Shown here piece after piece: positions 1 through 8,097 of a stretch of DNA of 64,000 nt. The translations under genes were made by a program, and so were the position numbers. The stretch's first letter is position 1, and the number at the start of each line of letters is the position of its first letter. The stretch is from Micromonospora carbonacea (GTDB lineage: Bacteria > Actinomycetota > Actinomycetes > Mycobacteriales > Micromonosporaceae). The notes beneath the pieces were generated by a model that made no database searches, was not told the origin of the DNA, and saw only the letters and a program-made list of their open reading frames with translations. The stretch is from positions 2,502,501-2,566,500 of the forward strand of contig NZ_JACHMZ010000001.1 of NCBI RefSeq assembly GCF_014205165.1, written 5' to 3'.

Positions 1-711
1 CGGCTCACCATCGTGGAGGCCGCGCGGAAGCCGCAGCGCCTGCAACGCACCGTCCGGACCCTCGCCCTCGTCCGGCAGGACCGCCGGCACCGGCTCGGCA
101 TCGTCACCGGCAACATCGCCAACGTCACCGGCGTCGACGTCTGGGTGAACGCCGAGAACACCCAGATGGAGATGGCCCGCCCGACGGAGCCGACCATCTC
201 CGGCACGATCCGCTACCGGGGTGGCCGGCGGGACGCGGCCGGCACCCTGGTCGACGACCTCATCTACACCGAGCTGCGCGAGGTGGCCCGGCGCACGCCG
301 GTCGCCCCCGCCACGGTCTTCACCACCACGTCCGGCGCGCTCGCCGACGCCAACGGCGTCAAGCGGATCCTGCACGTCGCCTCGGTGGACGGCTCACCGG
401 GCACCGGCTACCGGCAGGTCGCCGACGTCGGCGGCTGCATGCGCAACGTGCTGGCCGAGTTGGACCGGCTCAACGCCGCCGGCGAGCAGCTGCGCAGCGT
501 CCTCCTGCCGCTGCTCGGCACCGGCAACGGCGGCGGTGACCCGGAGCGGACCGCGAAGGTCATGATCGAGGCCGCGCTGGACTACTTCCGGGCGCACCCC
601 GCCTCCCGGGTACGCACCGTCTACCTGCTCGCCTTCACCGACCTGGAGGAGCAGATCGTCCGCCTGGCGCTGACCGAGCACGGCGACATCAGCGGTCTCG
701 TGCGGGAGTGA
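1..711 (+). CDS. Macro-domain protein, 5' end outside the window
   Basis: The frame is open to base 1, so the N-terminus probably lies upstream; the first internal start is GTG at 13. The visible 236 residues are a macro (ADP-ribose-binding) domain. The phosphate-binding end reads LLPLLGTGNGGGDPE, and an earlier segment (VTGNIANV...VNAENTQMEM) matches the first macro strand and loop. Macro domains bind or hydrolyse ADP-ribose and related nucleotides. Its TGA overlaps the GTG start of the SIR2-like gene by 4 bases, so the two are almost certainly co-translated. The pairing suggests a shared role in NAD or ADP-ribose metabolism, signalling or immunity. Whether the protein carries a further N-terminal domain cannot be seen. 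Confidence 0.8.
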   Translation, partial: RLTIVEAARKPQRLQRTVRTLALVRQDRRHRLGIVTGNIANVTGVDVWVNAENTQMEMARPTEPTISGTIRYRGGRRDAAGTLVDDLIYTELREVARRTPVAPATVFTTTSGALADANGVKRILHVASVDGSPGTGYRQVADVGGCMRNVLAELDRLNAAGEQLRSVLLPLLGTGNGGGDPERTAKVMIEAALDYFRAHPASRVRTVYLLAFTDLEEQIVRLALTEHGDISGLVRE

Positions 712-2495
712 CCGTGCTCGCCGACGCAGTCGAGACGATCGCGGGGGCCGGCCCGGCCGGCGTCCTGTTCTGGACCGGGGCCGGCATCTCCCGGGGCGCG
801 CCGAGCTGCCTGCCGACCGGCTGGCAGCTCACCGAGCGGACCTTCTCGGCGCTGTTCCGGCCGTTCACCCTGGAGACCGTCCTCGCGTACCACGAACTGC
901 TGGGCTGGCGGCGTGGCGCCATCTGCCCGGCGGAGCCGGCACGGACCCGTGTGCCCCGGCTGGAGACCGCACTCGGCGCGGGCGCCCGGCAGAGCCCTGA
1001 CGTGGTCGGGGAGATCCTCGCCGACCTGCGGGACGCCCGGCCCAACCCGGTGCACGAGTTCCTCGCCGCCCACCTGGACGCGGGCGGGCGGCAGCTCACC
1101 GCCAACTTCGACCTCTGCGTGGAGCGCGCTTTCGCGGCGCGGCGCGGGCGGCCGCCGTGCCCGCAGCAGCTCCACCACTTCCACCACGCCCTCGCCGACG
1201 GCACCGACCCGGCCCGCCTGGGCGCCACCCTCGCGCACATCGAACGCGGCTTCGACGACGCCGCCCGGGCCGCGTTCGTCGAACGCCTGCGGGGCCCCGC
1301 CCGCCGGATCGTTGTCGTCGGCTACAGCGGCAGCGACTTCTTCGACGTGGACGTGGCGGTGGCCGACCTGCCGCCGGGCGCGCTGCACGGGCGAACCGTC
1401 CACTGGGTCAACCACTCGTCCTGCGCCTGGCACCGGCCGGATCCGCAGCCGCCCGCCGCCGTGTTCGGGGTCGAGGCCGGCGACCCGGCCGGCACCCTGC
1501 CCGCCCTGGCGGGACACCTGCGCAGGGCCGGGGCCACCGTCGACTTCCTCTGTGGCCCGACTACCGAACTCCTCGACGGGCTCGCGTCCCGTTGGGGGTT
1601 CGACCCGGTGCCGCCGCCGGTGCTGCGGCCACCGTGCCCGGTCAGCGCCGTCGTCGACGACCGACGCCGGCTGGCCGGCACCTTCCTGTTCTACCGGGCG
1701 GTCGGCCTCGTCCCCGAGGTCCGCCGGCTGCTCCCCGCCGAGCCGGACGTCCCCGCCGAGGAGCTGGTCCTGTCCCGCTCCGACCTGATGTGGGAGGAGG
1801 GCCGGTACGCCGACCTGCGCCGCTGGTGGCGGCGGCAGCCACCGTCGCCGCGGCGCACCGAACGGATCGGGGCGACGCTGTGGGTCCAGGGCCGGCTGCT
1901 GCCCGCGTACGCGTGGTTGACATGGCACCGGCGGCGAGTGTCGGACGACGCGGAGCTGCGGCTGATCGCCGAGACCGAGGCCCGGGTGATCGAGCACATG
2001 GGACTGGTGCCCGACCTGCGCTGGCTGGCCCGTCTCCTGGGCCGCGGGGTCGGCCGCTGGCTGCCCAGGCCCAGCCGGCAGGACGGGCTGCATGGCTTCC
2101 GGCGACTGACCGACGTCCACGGCAGCCTGCGGCACGCCATGGCAGCCGTTCCCCGGCCGGAGGCCGAGGCGGCCGAGACGCAGGAGTGGTTCCTGGAGGC
2201 CGGCAACGTGCACGCCGCGCTCTCCTACCAGCACCGGCGGCTGCGGGACAACCACCGGGCCGCCACGCCCGTCGCCGAGTTGACCCGGCGCTACCGTGAC
2301 CAGCAGCGCCGCGCCGAGCTCCTCGGCTCGACGGCGGCGGCGTGGCGGGTGCTGCTGCTCCCGCGCGCCGGGCAGGTGTTCACCCTGCGCGAGGCGGTCG
2401 TCGGCTGCGCCGCCGTGCAGTTCGGCGCCTGGCACCGGGTGCGCCTGCTGGGCCGTCTCCTGCTCGACCGGGTCCGGCCCCGGGGCCGGGCGTAG
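708..2495 (+). CDS. SIR2-like NAD-binding/NADase-type protein
   Basis: The product has 595 residues from a GTG start that overlaps the macro gene stop. A SIR2-type fold is supported by the NAD-binding loop WTGAGISRG (about residues 22-30), TANFDLCVERAF (about 130-141, equivalent to the sirtuin TxNxD segment), a His-rich stretch LHHFHH, and VVVGYSGSDFF (about 203-213), which is typical of SIR2 domains in bacterial defence proteins rather than deacetylases. I see no Cys4 zinc site of classical sirtuins. The C-terminal half (about 300-595) is Arg/Leu-rich and probably all-helical, with no recognised domain; it could be a sensor or oligomerisation region. The likely activity, by analogy with Thoeris/DSR SIR2 proteins, is NAD hydrolysis or ADP-ribosylation; this is inference. 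Confidence 0.75.
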   Translation: MTVLADAVETIAGAGPAGVLFWTGAGISRGAPSCLPTGWQLTERTFSALFRPFTLETVLAYHELLGWRRGAICPAEPARTRVPRLETALGAGARQSPDVVGEILADLRDARPNPVHEFLAAHLDAGGRQLTANFDLCVERAFAARRGRPPCPQQLHHFHHALADGTDPARLGATLAHIERGFDDAARAAFVERLRGPARRIVVVGYSGSDFFDVDVAVADLPPGALHGRTVHWVNHSSCAWHRPDPQPPAAVFGVEAGDPAGTLPALAGHLRRAGATVDFLCGPTTELLDGLASRWGFDPVPPPVLRPPCPVSAVVDDRRRLAGTFLFYRAVGLVPEVRRLLPAEPDVPAEELVLSRSDLMWEEGRYADLRRWWRRQPPSPRRTERIGATLWVQGRLLPAYAWLTWHRRRVSDDAELRLIAETEARVIEHMGLVPDLRWLARLLGRGVGRWLPRPSRQDGLHGFRRLTDVHGSLRHAMAAVPRPEAEAAETQEWFLEAGNVHAALSYQHRRLRDNHRAATPVAELTRRYRDQQRRAELLGSTAAAWRVLLLPRAGQVFTLREAVVGCAAVQFGAWHRVRLLGRLLLDRVRPRGRA

Positions 2496-2526
2496 GGCGC
2501 GCCCGCGCGGCACCGGGGCGGGCGGG

Positions 2527-3543
2527 TCAGGCCGCGGGCAGCCGCACCTCGAACTGACAGCCGCGGCCGGTGTTGCGCACGTCGACCCGGCCCCCGTGTG
2601 CCTCGACGAGGCCGCGCACGATCGCCAGGCCGAGACCGCCGCCGCCACCGGATCCGGCCGCCCCCGGGGTGCGGGCGCGTTCGCCGCGGAAGGCGACGTC
2701 GAAGACCCGGTCCAGGTCCTCCTCCGGGATGCCGCCGCAGGTGTCGGAGACGGCGAGCCACACGTCGTCGCGCTCGTGGCCGGCGGCGATGTGCACGGTG
2801 CCGTCCTCGGGGGTGTACCGGACGGAGTTGATCAGCAGGTTGCTGACGACGCGGGCGAGTTCGCGTTCGCCGGCGCGGACGAGGGGCCAGCCGCTGTCCG
2901 CGGCGACCAGGTGGATCCGGCGGCGGGCGGCGAGCGGGGCGACGCCGGCGATCGCGTCGGACACGACGTCGCGCAGCGGCACGGTGGTGGGCGCGAGCCG
3001 CAGCGCGCCCGCGTTGATCCGGGACAGCTCGAACAGGTCGTCGACGAGTTGGGTCATCCGGTCGGTTTCGACCCGGATGCGCCGGTGGTATTCGTCGACG
3101 GTGGCCGGGTCGTCGATGATGCGGTCCTCCAGGGCCTCGGCCATCGCCCGCAGCCCGGCGAGCGGGGTACGCAGGTCGTGTGACACCCAGGCGACGAGTT
3201 CGCGCCGTCCGGCCTCCAGCCGCCGTTCCCGGTCCCGGGCCGCCTGCGCCCAGACGGCGGAGGCGGCCAGCCGGCTGCCGAAGACCGCGCCGACGGCGAG
3301 GCTGATCACCGCGGAGGCGCTCACGGTGACGAGGACGACCCACAGGTCGTGCGGGGACAGGAACATCGCCTGGGCGACCGTGGCGACGCCGACGACCACG
3401 GCCAGCACGGTGACGATGAGCAGCACCAGCACGTGCACGAGGATCGACCGGCCGCGCAGCAGTCGCAGCGCCCCGGCGCCGGCCAGCCCGACGACGCCTC
3501 CGGCGACCAGGGCGTAGAGCCCGATGAGCAGCGTGTCGGTCAC
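2527..3543 (-). CDS. Sensor histidine kinase
   Basis: The 338-residue protein starts at GTG 3543, overlapping the response-regulator stop by 4 bases. Three hydrophobic N-terminal segments (about residues 4-28, 33-60 and 70-95) precede a HisKA domain with phospho-acceptor motif SHDLRTPL and an HATPase domain with N-box NLLINSVRYTP, G1 DTCGGIPEEDL and G2 GGGLGLAIVRGLVEAHGG. It has only a short extracytoplasmic part, so it may sense within the membrane. It is the last gene of a minus-strand operon that begins at 7943 and includes a membrane redox enzyme, which could be its signal source or target. Confidence 0.93.
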   Translation of the reverse strand: MTDTLLIGLYALVAGGVVGLAGAGALRLLRGRSILVHVLVLLIVTVLAVVVGVATVAQAMFLSPHDLWVVLVTVSASAVISLAVGAVFGSRLAASAVWAQAARDRERRLEAGRRELVAWVSHDLRTPLAGLRAMAEALEDRIIDDPATVDEYHRRIRVETDRMTQLVDDLFELSRINAGALRLAPTTVPLRDVVSDAIAGVAPLAARRRIHLVAADSGWPLVRAGERELARVVSNLLINSVRYTPEDGTVHIAAGHERDDVWLAVSDTCGGIPEEDLDRVFDVAFRGERARTPGAAGSGGGGGLGLAIVRGLVEAHGGRVDVRNTGRGCQFEVRLPAA

Positions 3544-4250
3544 CGCGGGGGTCCCCCGTCGAGCGGGTCGTAGCGGTAGCCGACGCCCCAGACGGTGCGG
3601 ATGCGGCGCGGTTCGGCCGGGTCGTTCTCGACCTTCTCGCGCAGCCGGCGGACGTGGACGGTCACCGTCGACTGGTCGCCGAACTGCCAGCCCCACACCC
3701 GGTCCAGCAGATCGGCGCGGGACCACGCGCGCCCGGGATGGCGCAGGAGGAAGGCCAGCAGCTCGAACTCCCGGACGGTCAGCGCCAGCGGCGCGCCGTC
3801 GCGCTCGGCGACGCGGCGGGCGGTGTCGACGGTCAGCTCCGCGTCGACGAGCCGGGTGGGGTCGGCCGGGCCGACGGTGTGCCCGCCGGTGCGACGCAGC
3901 ACCGAACGGATCCGCAGGACGAGTTCGCGGGGCGAGAACGGCTTGGTCACGTAGTCGTCGGCGCCGACCTCCAGCCCCAGGACGCGGTCGGCCTCCTCGC
4001 CGAGGGCGGTGAGCATGATCACCGGCAGGTCCGGCAGCTGCCTGCGGATCCGGCGGCACACCTCCAGGCCGTCGATGCCGGGCATCATGAGATCGAGCAC
4101 CACGAGATCGGGCCGGTGGGTGGCGATCGCCGCGAGGCCGTCGGCGCCGTCGGCGGCCAGCCGGACCTCGCAGCCGTCCTGTTCCAGGTAGCGCCGCACG
4201 ACGTCGCTGACCGTGGGGTCGTCGTCGACCACCAGCACCCGATGTCCCAT
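3540..4250 (-). CDS. OmpR/PhoB-family response regulator
   Basis: The 236-residue protein has a receiver domain with acidic pocket VVDDD (residues 7-11), phospho-acceptor Asp53 in LVVLDLMMPG and the conserved Lys of VTKPFSPREL, followed by an OmpR-type winged helix (REFELLAFLLRHPGRAWSR, then VTVHVRRLREKVE and VWGVGYRY). I chose ATG 4250 because MGHRVLVVDDD is the canonical beginning; a longer frame reaches 4289 but runs into the preceding gene. It pairs with the histidine kinase immediately downstream. Its likely targets include the repeats at 7978-8045. Confidence 0.94.
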   Translation of the reverse strand: MGHRVLVVDDDPTVSDVVRRYLEQDGCEVRLAADGADGLAAIATHRPDLVVLDLMMPGIDGLEVCRRIRRQLPDLPVIMLTALGEEADRVLGLEVGADDYVTKPFSPRELVLRIRSVLRRTGGHTVGPADPTRLVDAELTVDTARRVAERDGAPLALTVREFELLAFLLRHPGRAWSRADLLDRVWGWQFGDQSTVTVHVRRLREKVENDPAEPRRIRTVWGVGYRYDPLDGGPPR

Positions 4251-4260
4251 CCCGGCCACG

Positions 4261-4752
4261 CTACCCACCGGCCGCCGGCGGGCCGCCACCGCCGGGTCTT
4301 TCGGATCGCTTACGGCCCGCCGTCGACCGGCCCCGCCCGCGGCCCGCCGTCGACCGGCGACGCAGGTCCGCCGCCAGGCACGCCGCCAGCGTCGCGCCGG
4401 CGACGACGAGCAGGACGACGGCGAGGTTGCGGCCGTAGGGCAGGGGCAGCACCGACGGGTTGTCCGGGCGTCGGCCGAAGCCGAGGACCAGCGGCGTCGC
4501 CACGACGGTGAGCGCGGCGGCGCTGATGGCGGCGGCGCGCGTCACGGGCCGGTGCCGGCGCGGCACGAACCGGGCGACCGCCGCGCCGACGGCCAGCAGC
4601 GCGGCCATCCAGACGAGGTCGTGCCCGGCCAGCACCCCGGCCAGGAAGAGCAGCACGCCGGCCGACTTCAGGTCGGGGTCGGCGCTGCCGCCCACGACGG
4701 CGTACCCCATCAGCAGGACGCCGGCGGCGACGAGCGCCGCCCGGACCCTCAC
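4261..4752 (-). CDS. Small polytopic membrane protein, unknown function
   Basis: The product has 163 residues, starting at GTG 4752 and overlapping the stop of the molybdopterin enzyme by 4 bases. Four to five hydrophobic helices are visible (for example ALVAAGVLLMGYAVVG and NLAVVLLVVAGATLAA), followed by a basic, glycine-rich cytoplasmic tail of about 40 residues. I recognise no family. Position between the redox enzyme and the two-component pair suggests an accessory membrane component of that enzyme. Confidence 0.75.
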   Translation of the reverse strand: MRVRAALVAAGVLLMGYAVVGGSADPDLKSAGVLLFLAGVLAGHDLVWMAALLAVGAAVARFVPRRHRPVTRAAAISAAALTVVATPLVLGFGRRPDNPSVLPLPYGRNLAVVLLVVAGATLAACLAADLRRRSTAGRGRGRSTAGRKRSERPGGGGPPAAGG

Positions 4753-5966
4753 CGCCCGCCCCGCACGGTGATGCTCCCGACCCACTTGGTCTGGAGCACG
4801 CCGGGCCGGTTCGGGGCGATCAACCGCGCCGGGTAGCCGTGGTCGGGGTGCAGGGGCTCGCCGTCCAGCCGCAGGGCGATCAGCGTCAGCGGGTCGCGGA
4901 CGTGGGCCGGCGCGACGGTCGACGTGCGGTACCGGCCGGCGATCTCCAGCGACTCGACGAGGACGCTCGCCCGGTCCGGGTCGCCGCCCACGAGGGCCAC
5001 CAGGTCGCGCAGCCGCACCCCGGTCCACCGCCCGCCGGCGCTCCACCCCTCCACGCAGGCGATCGGCAGGTCGGCGGTGTGCTGCGCGAGGGCGTGCAGA
5101 GCGGCGAGGTCCAGGTCGGCCCGACCGTCGGGGCCGACGATCGCCAGCCGGTAGGACGGGTCGAGCGCGCGGGCGCGTACCCCGGCGTCGTCGGCGGTCC
5201 GGTTGACCGGGAGCCCCTGTGGCCCCACGTCGGGCCGGCGGGGGGCGAGCACCGCCAGGCCGGCCAGCGGCCGGACGGTCTGCCCGACCGTGGCCAGGGT
5301 GACCAGCCCGGCCGCGGCGGCGACGCCGCCGAGCAGACCGCGCCGGGTCAGCCGGCCCGACGGCGGCTCCGCGGCGGGCCGGGCGAGCGCGGCCCGCACG
5401 GTCGGCAGTCGTACGCCGACGTGCACCAGCAGCGCGCCGACCGCCAGCCACGCCACCCAGTAGTGCCCGGCGGTGAAGAAGAACGGCATCGGCGCGTACC
5501 AGCGGGAGACGTTCAGGACGCCGCCGACCACCTGGAACAGCGCGGCGGCGACCAGGACGCCGACGCTGGCGCGGTCGAGCGCGTGGGCGACCGAGCGGAC
5601 CGGCGGCCAGGCGAACAGGCGCGGGTAGGCGGACCACAGCTTGCCGCCGAGCAGCGGCACCGTGGCGAGCCCGGTCGCCACGTGCAGGCCCTGGGTGAAC
5701 CGGTAGAGCCCCACCGGGCGGGCCGGCCACCGGAACCAGCCCGGCGGGTGCTGGATCAGGTGGCTGAGCAGCCCGGTGAGGAAGCAGACGGCGAACGCCA
5801 CGCCGAGGGCGACGCCGAGCTGGCTGGTCAGTCGCGTCGACCGCAGCCGGGACGGGAACGCGCCGCCGGCGCGCATGGGTCCCCGCCGCAGCGCCGCGGG
5901 CGGTGCCGGCAGCGGCGTCGACCACCAGCGGGCGAGCCGCCGCAGGACCGCCGGAGGGCCGCTCAC
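4749..5966 (-). CDS. Membrane-anchored molybdopterin-dependent oxidoreductase
   Basis: The 405-residue protein starts at GTG 5966 (GTGA overlap with the methyltransferase stop). The N-terminal half has four or five transmembrane helices carrying conserved histidines (SHLIQH, QGLHVATG, TAGHYWVAW, LLVHVGV), resembling a cytochrome b561-type dihaem domain. The C-terminal half is a sulfite-oxidase-fold Moco domain with the candidate molybdenum-ligand Cys in CVEGWSAGG and the family tail HPDHGYPARLIAPNRPG followed by KWVGSI. It probably exchanges electrons between the quinone pool and an extracytoplasmic substrate, like YedYZ fused in one chain. The substrate is unknown. The operon context with glycosyltransferases is common in actinomycetes but functionally unexplained. 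Confidence 0.88.
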   Translation of the reverse strand: MSGPPAVLRRLARWWSTPLPAPPAALRRGPMRAGGAFPSRLRSTRLTSQLGVALGVAFAVCFLTGLLSHLIQHPPGWFRWPARPVGLYRFTQGLHVATGLATVPLLGGKLWSAYPRLFAWPPVRSVAHALDRASVGVLVAAALFQVVGGVLNVSRWYAPMPFFFTAGHYWVAWLAVGALLVHVGVRLPTVRAALARPAAEPPSGRLTRRGLLGGVAAAAGLVTLATVGQTVRPLAGLAVLAPRRPDVGPQGLPVNRTADDAGVRARALDPSYRLAIVGPDGRADLDLAALHALAQHTADLPIACVEGWSAGGRWTGVRLRDLVALVGGDPDRASVLVESLEIAGRYRTSTVAPAHVRDPLTLIALRLDGEPLHPDHGYPARLIAPNRPGVLQTKWVGSITVRGGR

Positions 5967-6604
5967 GCGGGGACCAGGGTGGCGAACCAGCGGCCCGCCG
6001 CCGTCCAGGTGTCCTGGATGCGCAGCGCCGTGGCCCCGGCCAGCGCGGGCAGGTCGTCGAGGGGCACGCAGGCCCAGCTCAGCGGGGTGCCGACGCCGCC
6101 CGGGGCCTGCACCACGGCGGTGCCGGACCAGGCGGGCGTGCCGGGCGGCGCGACCTCGGCGTGCAGCCGGCCGTCGGCAGCCAGCAGCCGGCGGCAGCGG
6201 CGCAGCAGCCGGTGCGGGTCCCCGCCGATGCCGACGTTGCCGTCGGCCAGCAGCAGGTGCTGCCAGCGGCCGGTCCCCGGCACCGGGTCGAAGACGTCGC
6301 GTTGCAGCGCGACCGCGCCGCGGCTGCGGGCCAGGCGGACCGCGGCGGCGCTGATGTCGATGCCGAGGGCCGGACGGCCGGCGGCGATCAGCGCGCCGGT
6401 GAGCCGACCGGGTCCGCAGCCGACGTCGAGGGTGGGCCCGGTGCAGCGGGCGAGCAGCGTCGCGTCCCCGGCGGTCGCGTCCCGGCACCAGACGGTCGGG
6501 TCGAACCGCAGCTCGCCGCCGCTCGCGTGCCGGGCCGTGAAGGCGGCGGGGACGCCCGACGCGGCCCGGTCGAACACGGCGTCGAAGACTGCGACGGCGT
6601 TCAC
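5963..6604 (-). CDS. Class I SAM-dependent methyltransferase
   Basis: This 213-residue protein starts at GTG 6604. It carries SAM-binding motif I LDVGCGPGRLTGALIAAG, motif II GIDISAAAVRLAR and a later segment LLLADGNVGIGGDP. The fold is Rossmann-like and cytosolic, with no signal or membrane segment. It overlaps both neighbours by 4 bases (DUF2064 upstream, molybdopterin enzyme downstream), indicating tight translational coupling. The substrate is unknown; the adjacent sugar transferases make a lipid-linked or nucleotide-linked sugar derivative plausible. Confidence 0.88.
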   Translation of the reverse strand: MNAVAVFDAVFDRAASGVPAAFTARHASGGELRFDPTVWCRDATAGDATLLARCTGPTLDVGCGPGRLTGALIAAGRPALGIDISAAAVRLARSRGAVALQRDVFDPVPGTGRWQHLLLADGNVGIGGDPHRLLRRCRRLLAADGRLHAEVAPPGTPAWSGTAVVQAPGGVGTPLSWACVPLDDLPALAGATALRIQDTWTAAGRWFATLVPA

Positions 6605-7287
6605 CGGCCGACCGCCGCCGCTGACGGCACGTCGACGGCGACGGCGACGGCGAACCGGCTGCCCACCGGGCACAGGGCGGCGACGGCGTGCGCGTCGGCC
6701 GCGGTGTCCACGTCGCGCAGCCGGGGCAGCAGGTGGACCCGCAGGCCGCGGCGGCGCAGCGCGGCCAGGGTGAGCCGCCCGGTGCGCGCCGTGGAGGTGG
6801 GGATCGCGCGCAGGGCCTCGGCGTGGCCGGGCTCGCGCAGGCCCAGCGCCCACCAGCCGCCGTCGTCGGCGGGGCCGAGCACCGCGTCCGGCCCGTCCGC
6901 CGTGCCGAGCAGCCCCAGGGCGGCGTCGAGGTGTGCGGCGGTGAGCTGCGGGGTGTCCATGCCGATCAGCAGGGTCGCCGCAGCCGCCCCGCGACGGTCG
7001 GCGGCCGGGTCGACCGTGCGGGTGTCGGCGAACGCGTTGGCGAGGCGGTCGGCGAGCGGGCCGCCGCGTTGGGCGAGCCGCTCCCAGCCCGCCGGGGCCG
7101 GGTGGACGCCGTCGACGACCAGGATCCGGGTGCCGGCCGTGGCCGTGGCGACGGTGTCGAGGGTGTCGGCCAGGGCGGCCGCGGCGATCCGGGCGGCCTG
7201 CTCGGGGGTGCAGGGCGGGCAGAGCCGCGTCTTGACCCGCCCGGGTTCCGGCGTCTTGGCCAGCACCAGCATCTGGGGGGCGCTCAC
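6601..7287 (-). CDS. DUF2064 / TIGR04282-type nucleotidyl or glycosyl transferase
   Basis: The 228-residue product starts at GTG 7287 within a GTGA overlap. The signature VLAKTPEPGRVKTRL, the LIGMDTPQL segment and GPADDGGWWALGL are the landmarks of the DUF2064 family (GT-A fold, related to MobA/CofC nucleotidyltransferases and to a proposed arsenosugar glycosyltransferase). It is usually encoded beside a GT2 enzyme, as here. I cannot assign a substrate. No membrane segment is seen. Confidence 0.85.
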   Translation of the reverse strand: MSAPQMLVLAKTPEPGRVKTRLCPPCTPEQAARIAAAALADTLDTVATATAGTRILVVDGVHPAPAGWERLAQRGGPLADRLANAFADTRTVDPAADRRGAAAATLLIGMDTPQLTAAHLDAALGLLGTADGPDAVLGPADDGGWWALGLREPGHAEALRAIPTSTARTGRLTLAALRRRGLRVHLLPRLRDVDTAADAHAVAALCPVGSRFAVAVAVDVPSAAAVGR

Positions 7288-7943
7288 CGGGCCAGCACCG
7301 CGCTCATGTCCCGCACGGCACGGGCGGTGCCGAGCACGGTGCCGGTCACCTTCGAGCGGGTGCCGGCCGCCCGGGGGTGGTAGTCGACGTCGACCTCGAC
7401 CACCCGCCAGCCGGCCCGGCCCGCCTCGATCAGCAGCTCCAGCGGGTAGCCGAACCGGCGGTCGCGCAGCCCCAGCGCCAGCAGGTCGGCGCGGCGCACG
7501 GCCCGGATCGGCCCGATGTCGTGGAGGTCGAGGCCGGTCGTGCGGCGCAGCCGGTGGGCCAGGACCGCGTTGGCGACCCGGGCGTGCAGGGGCCACACGC
7601 CCCGCGCGGTGGGGCGGCGACGTCCGGTGCCCAGGTGCGCCTCGCCGGCCCGGACGGGGTCGGCGAGCCGGGGCAGTTGCGCCGGGTCGAAGGACCCGTC
7701 GGCGTCCAGCACGCACACCACGCCGTCGCCGGGGTCGGCCGCCAGGACCCCGGCGTGCACGGCGGCGCCGTACCCGGGCTCGGCCACGCTGATCACCTCG
7801 GCGCCGCAGGCGCGGGCCACCTGCGCCGAGCCGTCGGTCGAGCCGTTGTCCACCACGATCGGCCGGTAGCCGGCCGGCATCCGGGCGAGCAGGCCGGGCA
7901 GGGCCGGCGCCTCGTTGCGGCAGGGAAGAACCACATCGGTCAT
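7284..7943 (-). CDS. GT2-family glycosyltransferase
   Basis: The 219-residue protein is the first gene of the minus-strand operon, starting at ATG 7943. It has the GT-A core VVLPCRNEAPALPGLL, VVDNGSTDGSA and the metal-binding VLDADGSFDP, and resembles dolichol-phosphate-mannose-synthase-like enzymes that glycosylate polyprenyl phosphate. No C-terminal membrane anchor is present. Its partner could be the divergent polytopic membrane protein at 9144-10523, which has the look of a membrane glycosyltransferase that accepts polyprenyl-linked sugars; that link is inference. Confidence 0.88.
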   Translation of the reverse strand: MTDVVLPCRNEAPALPGLLARMPAGYRPIVVDNGSTDGSAQVARACGAEVISVAEPGYGAAVHAGVLAADPGDGVVCVLDADGSFDPAQLPRLADPVRAGEAHLGTGRRRPTARGVWPLHARVANAVLAHRLRRTTGLDLHDIGPIRAVRRADLLALGLRDRRFGYPLELLIEAGRAGWRVVEVDVDYHPRAAGTRSKVTGTVLGTARAVRDMSAVLAR

Positions 7944-7977
7944 GCCGCGGACGCTAGGACGCGATCCGCCCGGAATT

Positions 7978-8045
7978 CCTTACCTGGCGGTGACAGAGTC
8001 TTACGGAACGGTGACCCGGGCCGGAGTTTCTTACGAACCGCTGAC
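7978..8045. promoter_or_regulatory. Three CTTAC/TGAC direct repeats between divergent operons
   Basis: Three copies of a bipartite element occur: CCTTACCTGGCGGTGAC (7978-7994), TCTTACGGAACGGTGAC (7999-8015) and TCTTACGAACCGCTGAC (8029-8045). The CTTAC parts start 21 and 30 bp apart, about two and three helical turns, and CTTAC and TGAC lie about one turn apart within each copy. This is the geometry of direct-repeat sites for OmpR-family regulators. They lie between GT2 (minus) and the epimerase (plus), so the regulator at 3540-4250 is the obvious candidate. Confidence 0.5.
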
Positions 8046-8097
8046 GACGGGCCGTCGCCGGTGTGGACGGCCGCGTCCCGGCTCTACCGTCGGCGCC

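Noticed and set aside
621..2648. 675-residue open frame on the minus strand opposite the SIR2-like gene
   Set aside because: Low-complexity, Arg/Pro/Gly-rich translation with no domain; it is the antisense shadow of a well-supported gene in high-GC DNA.
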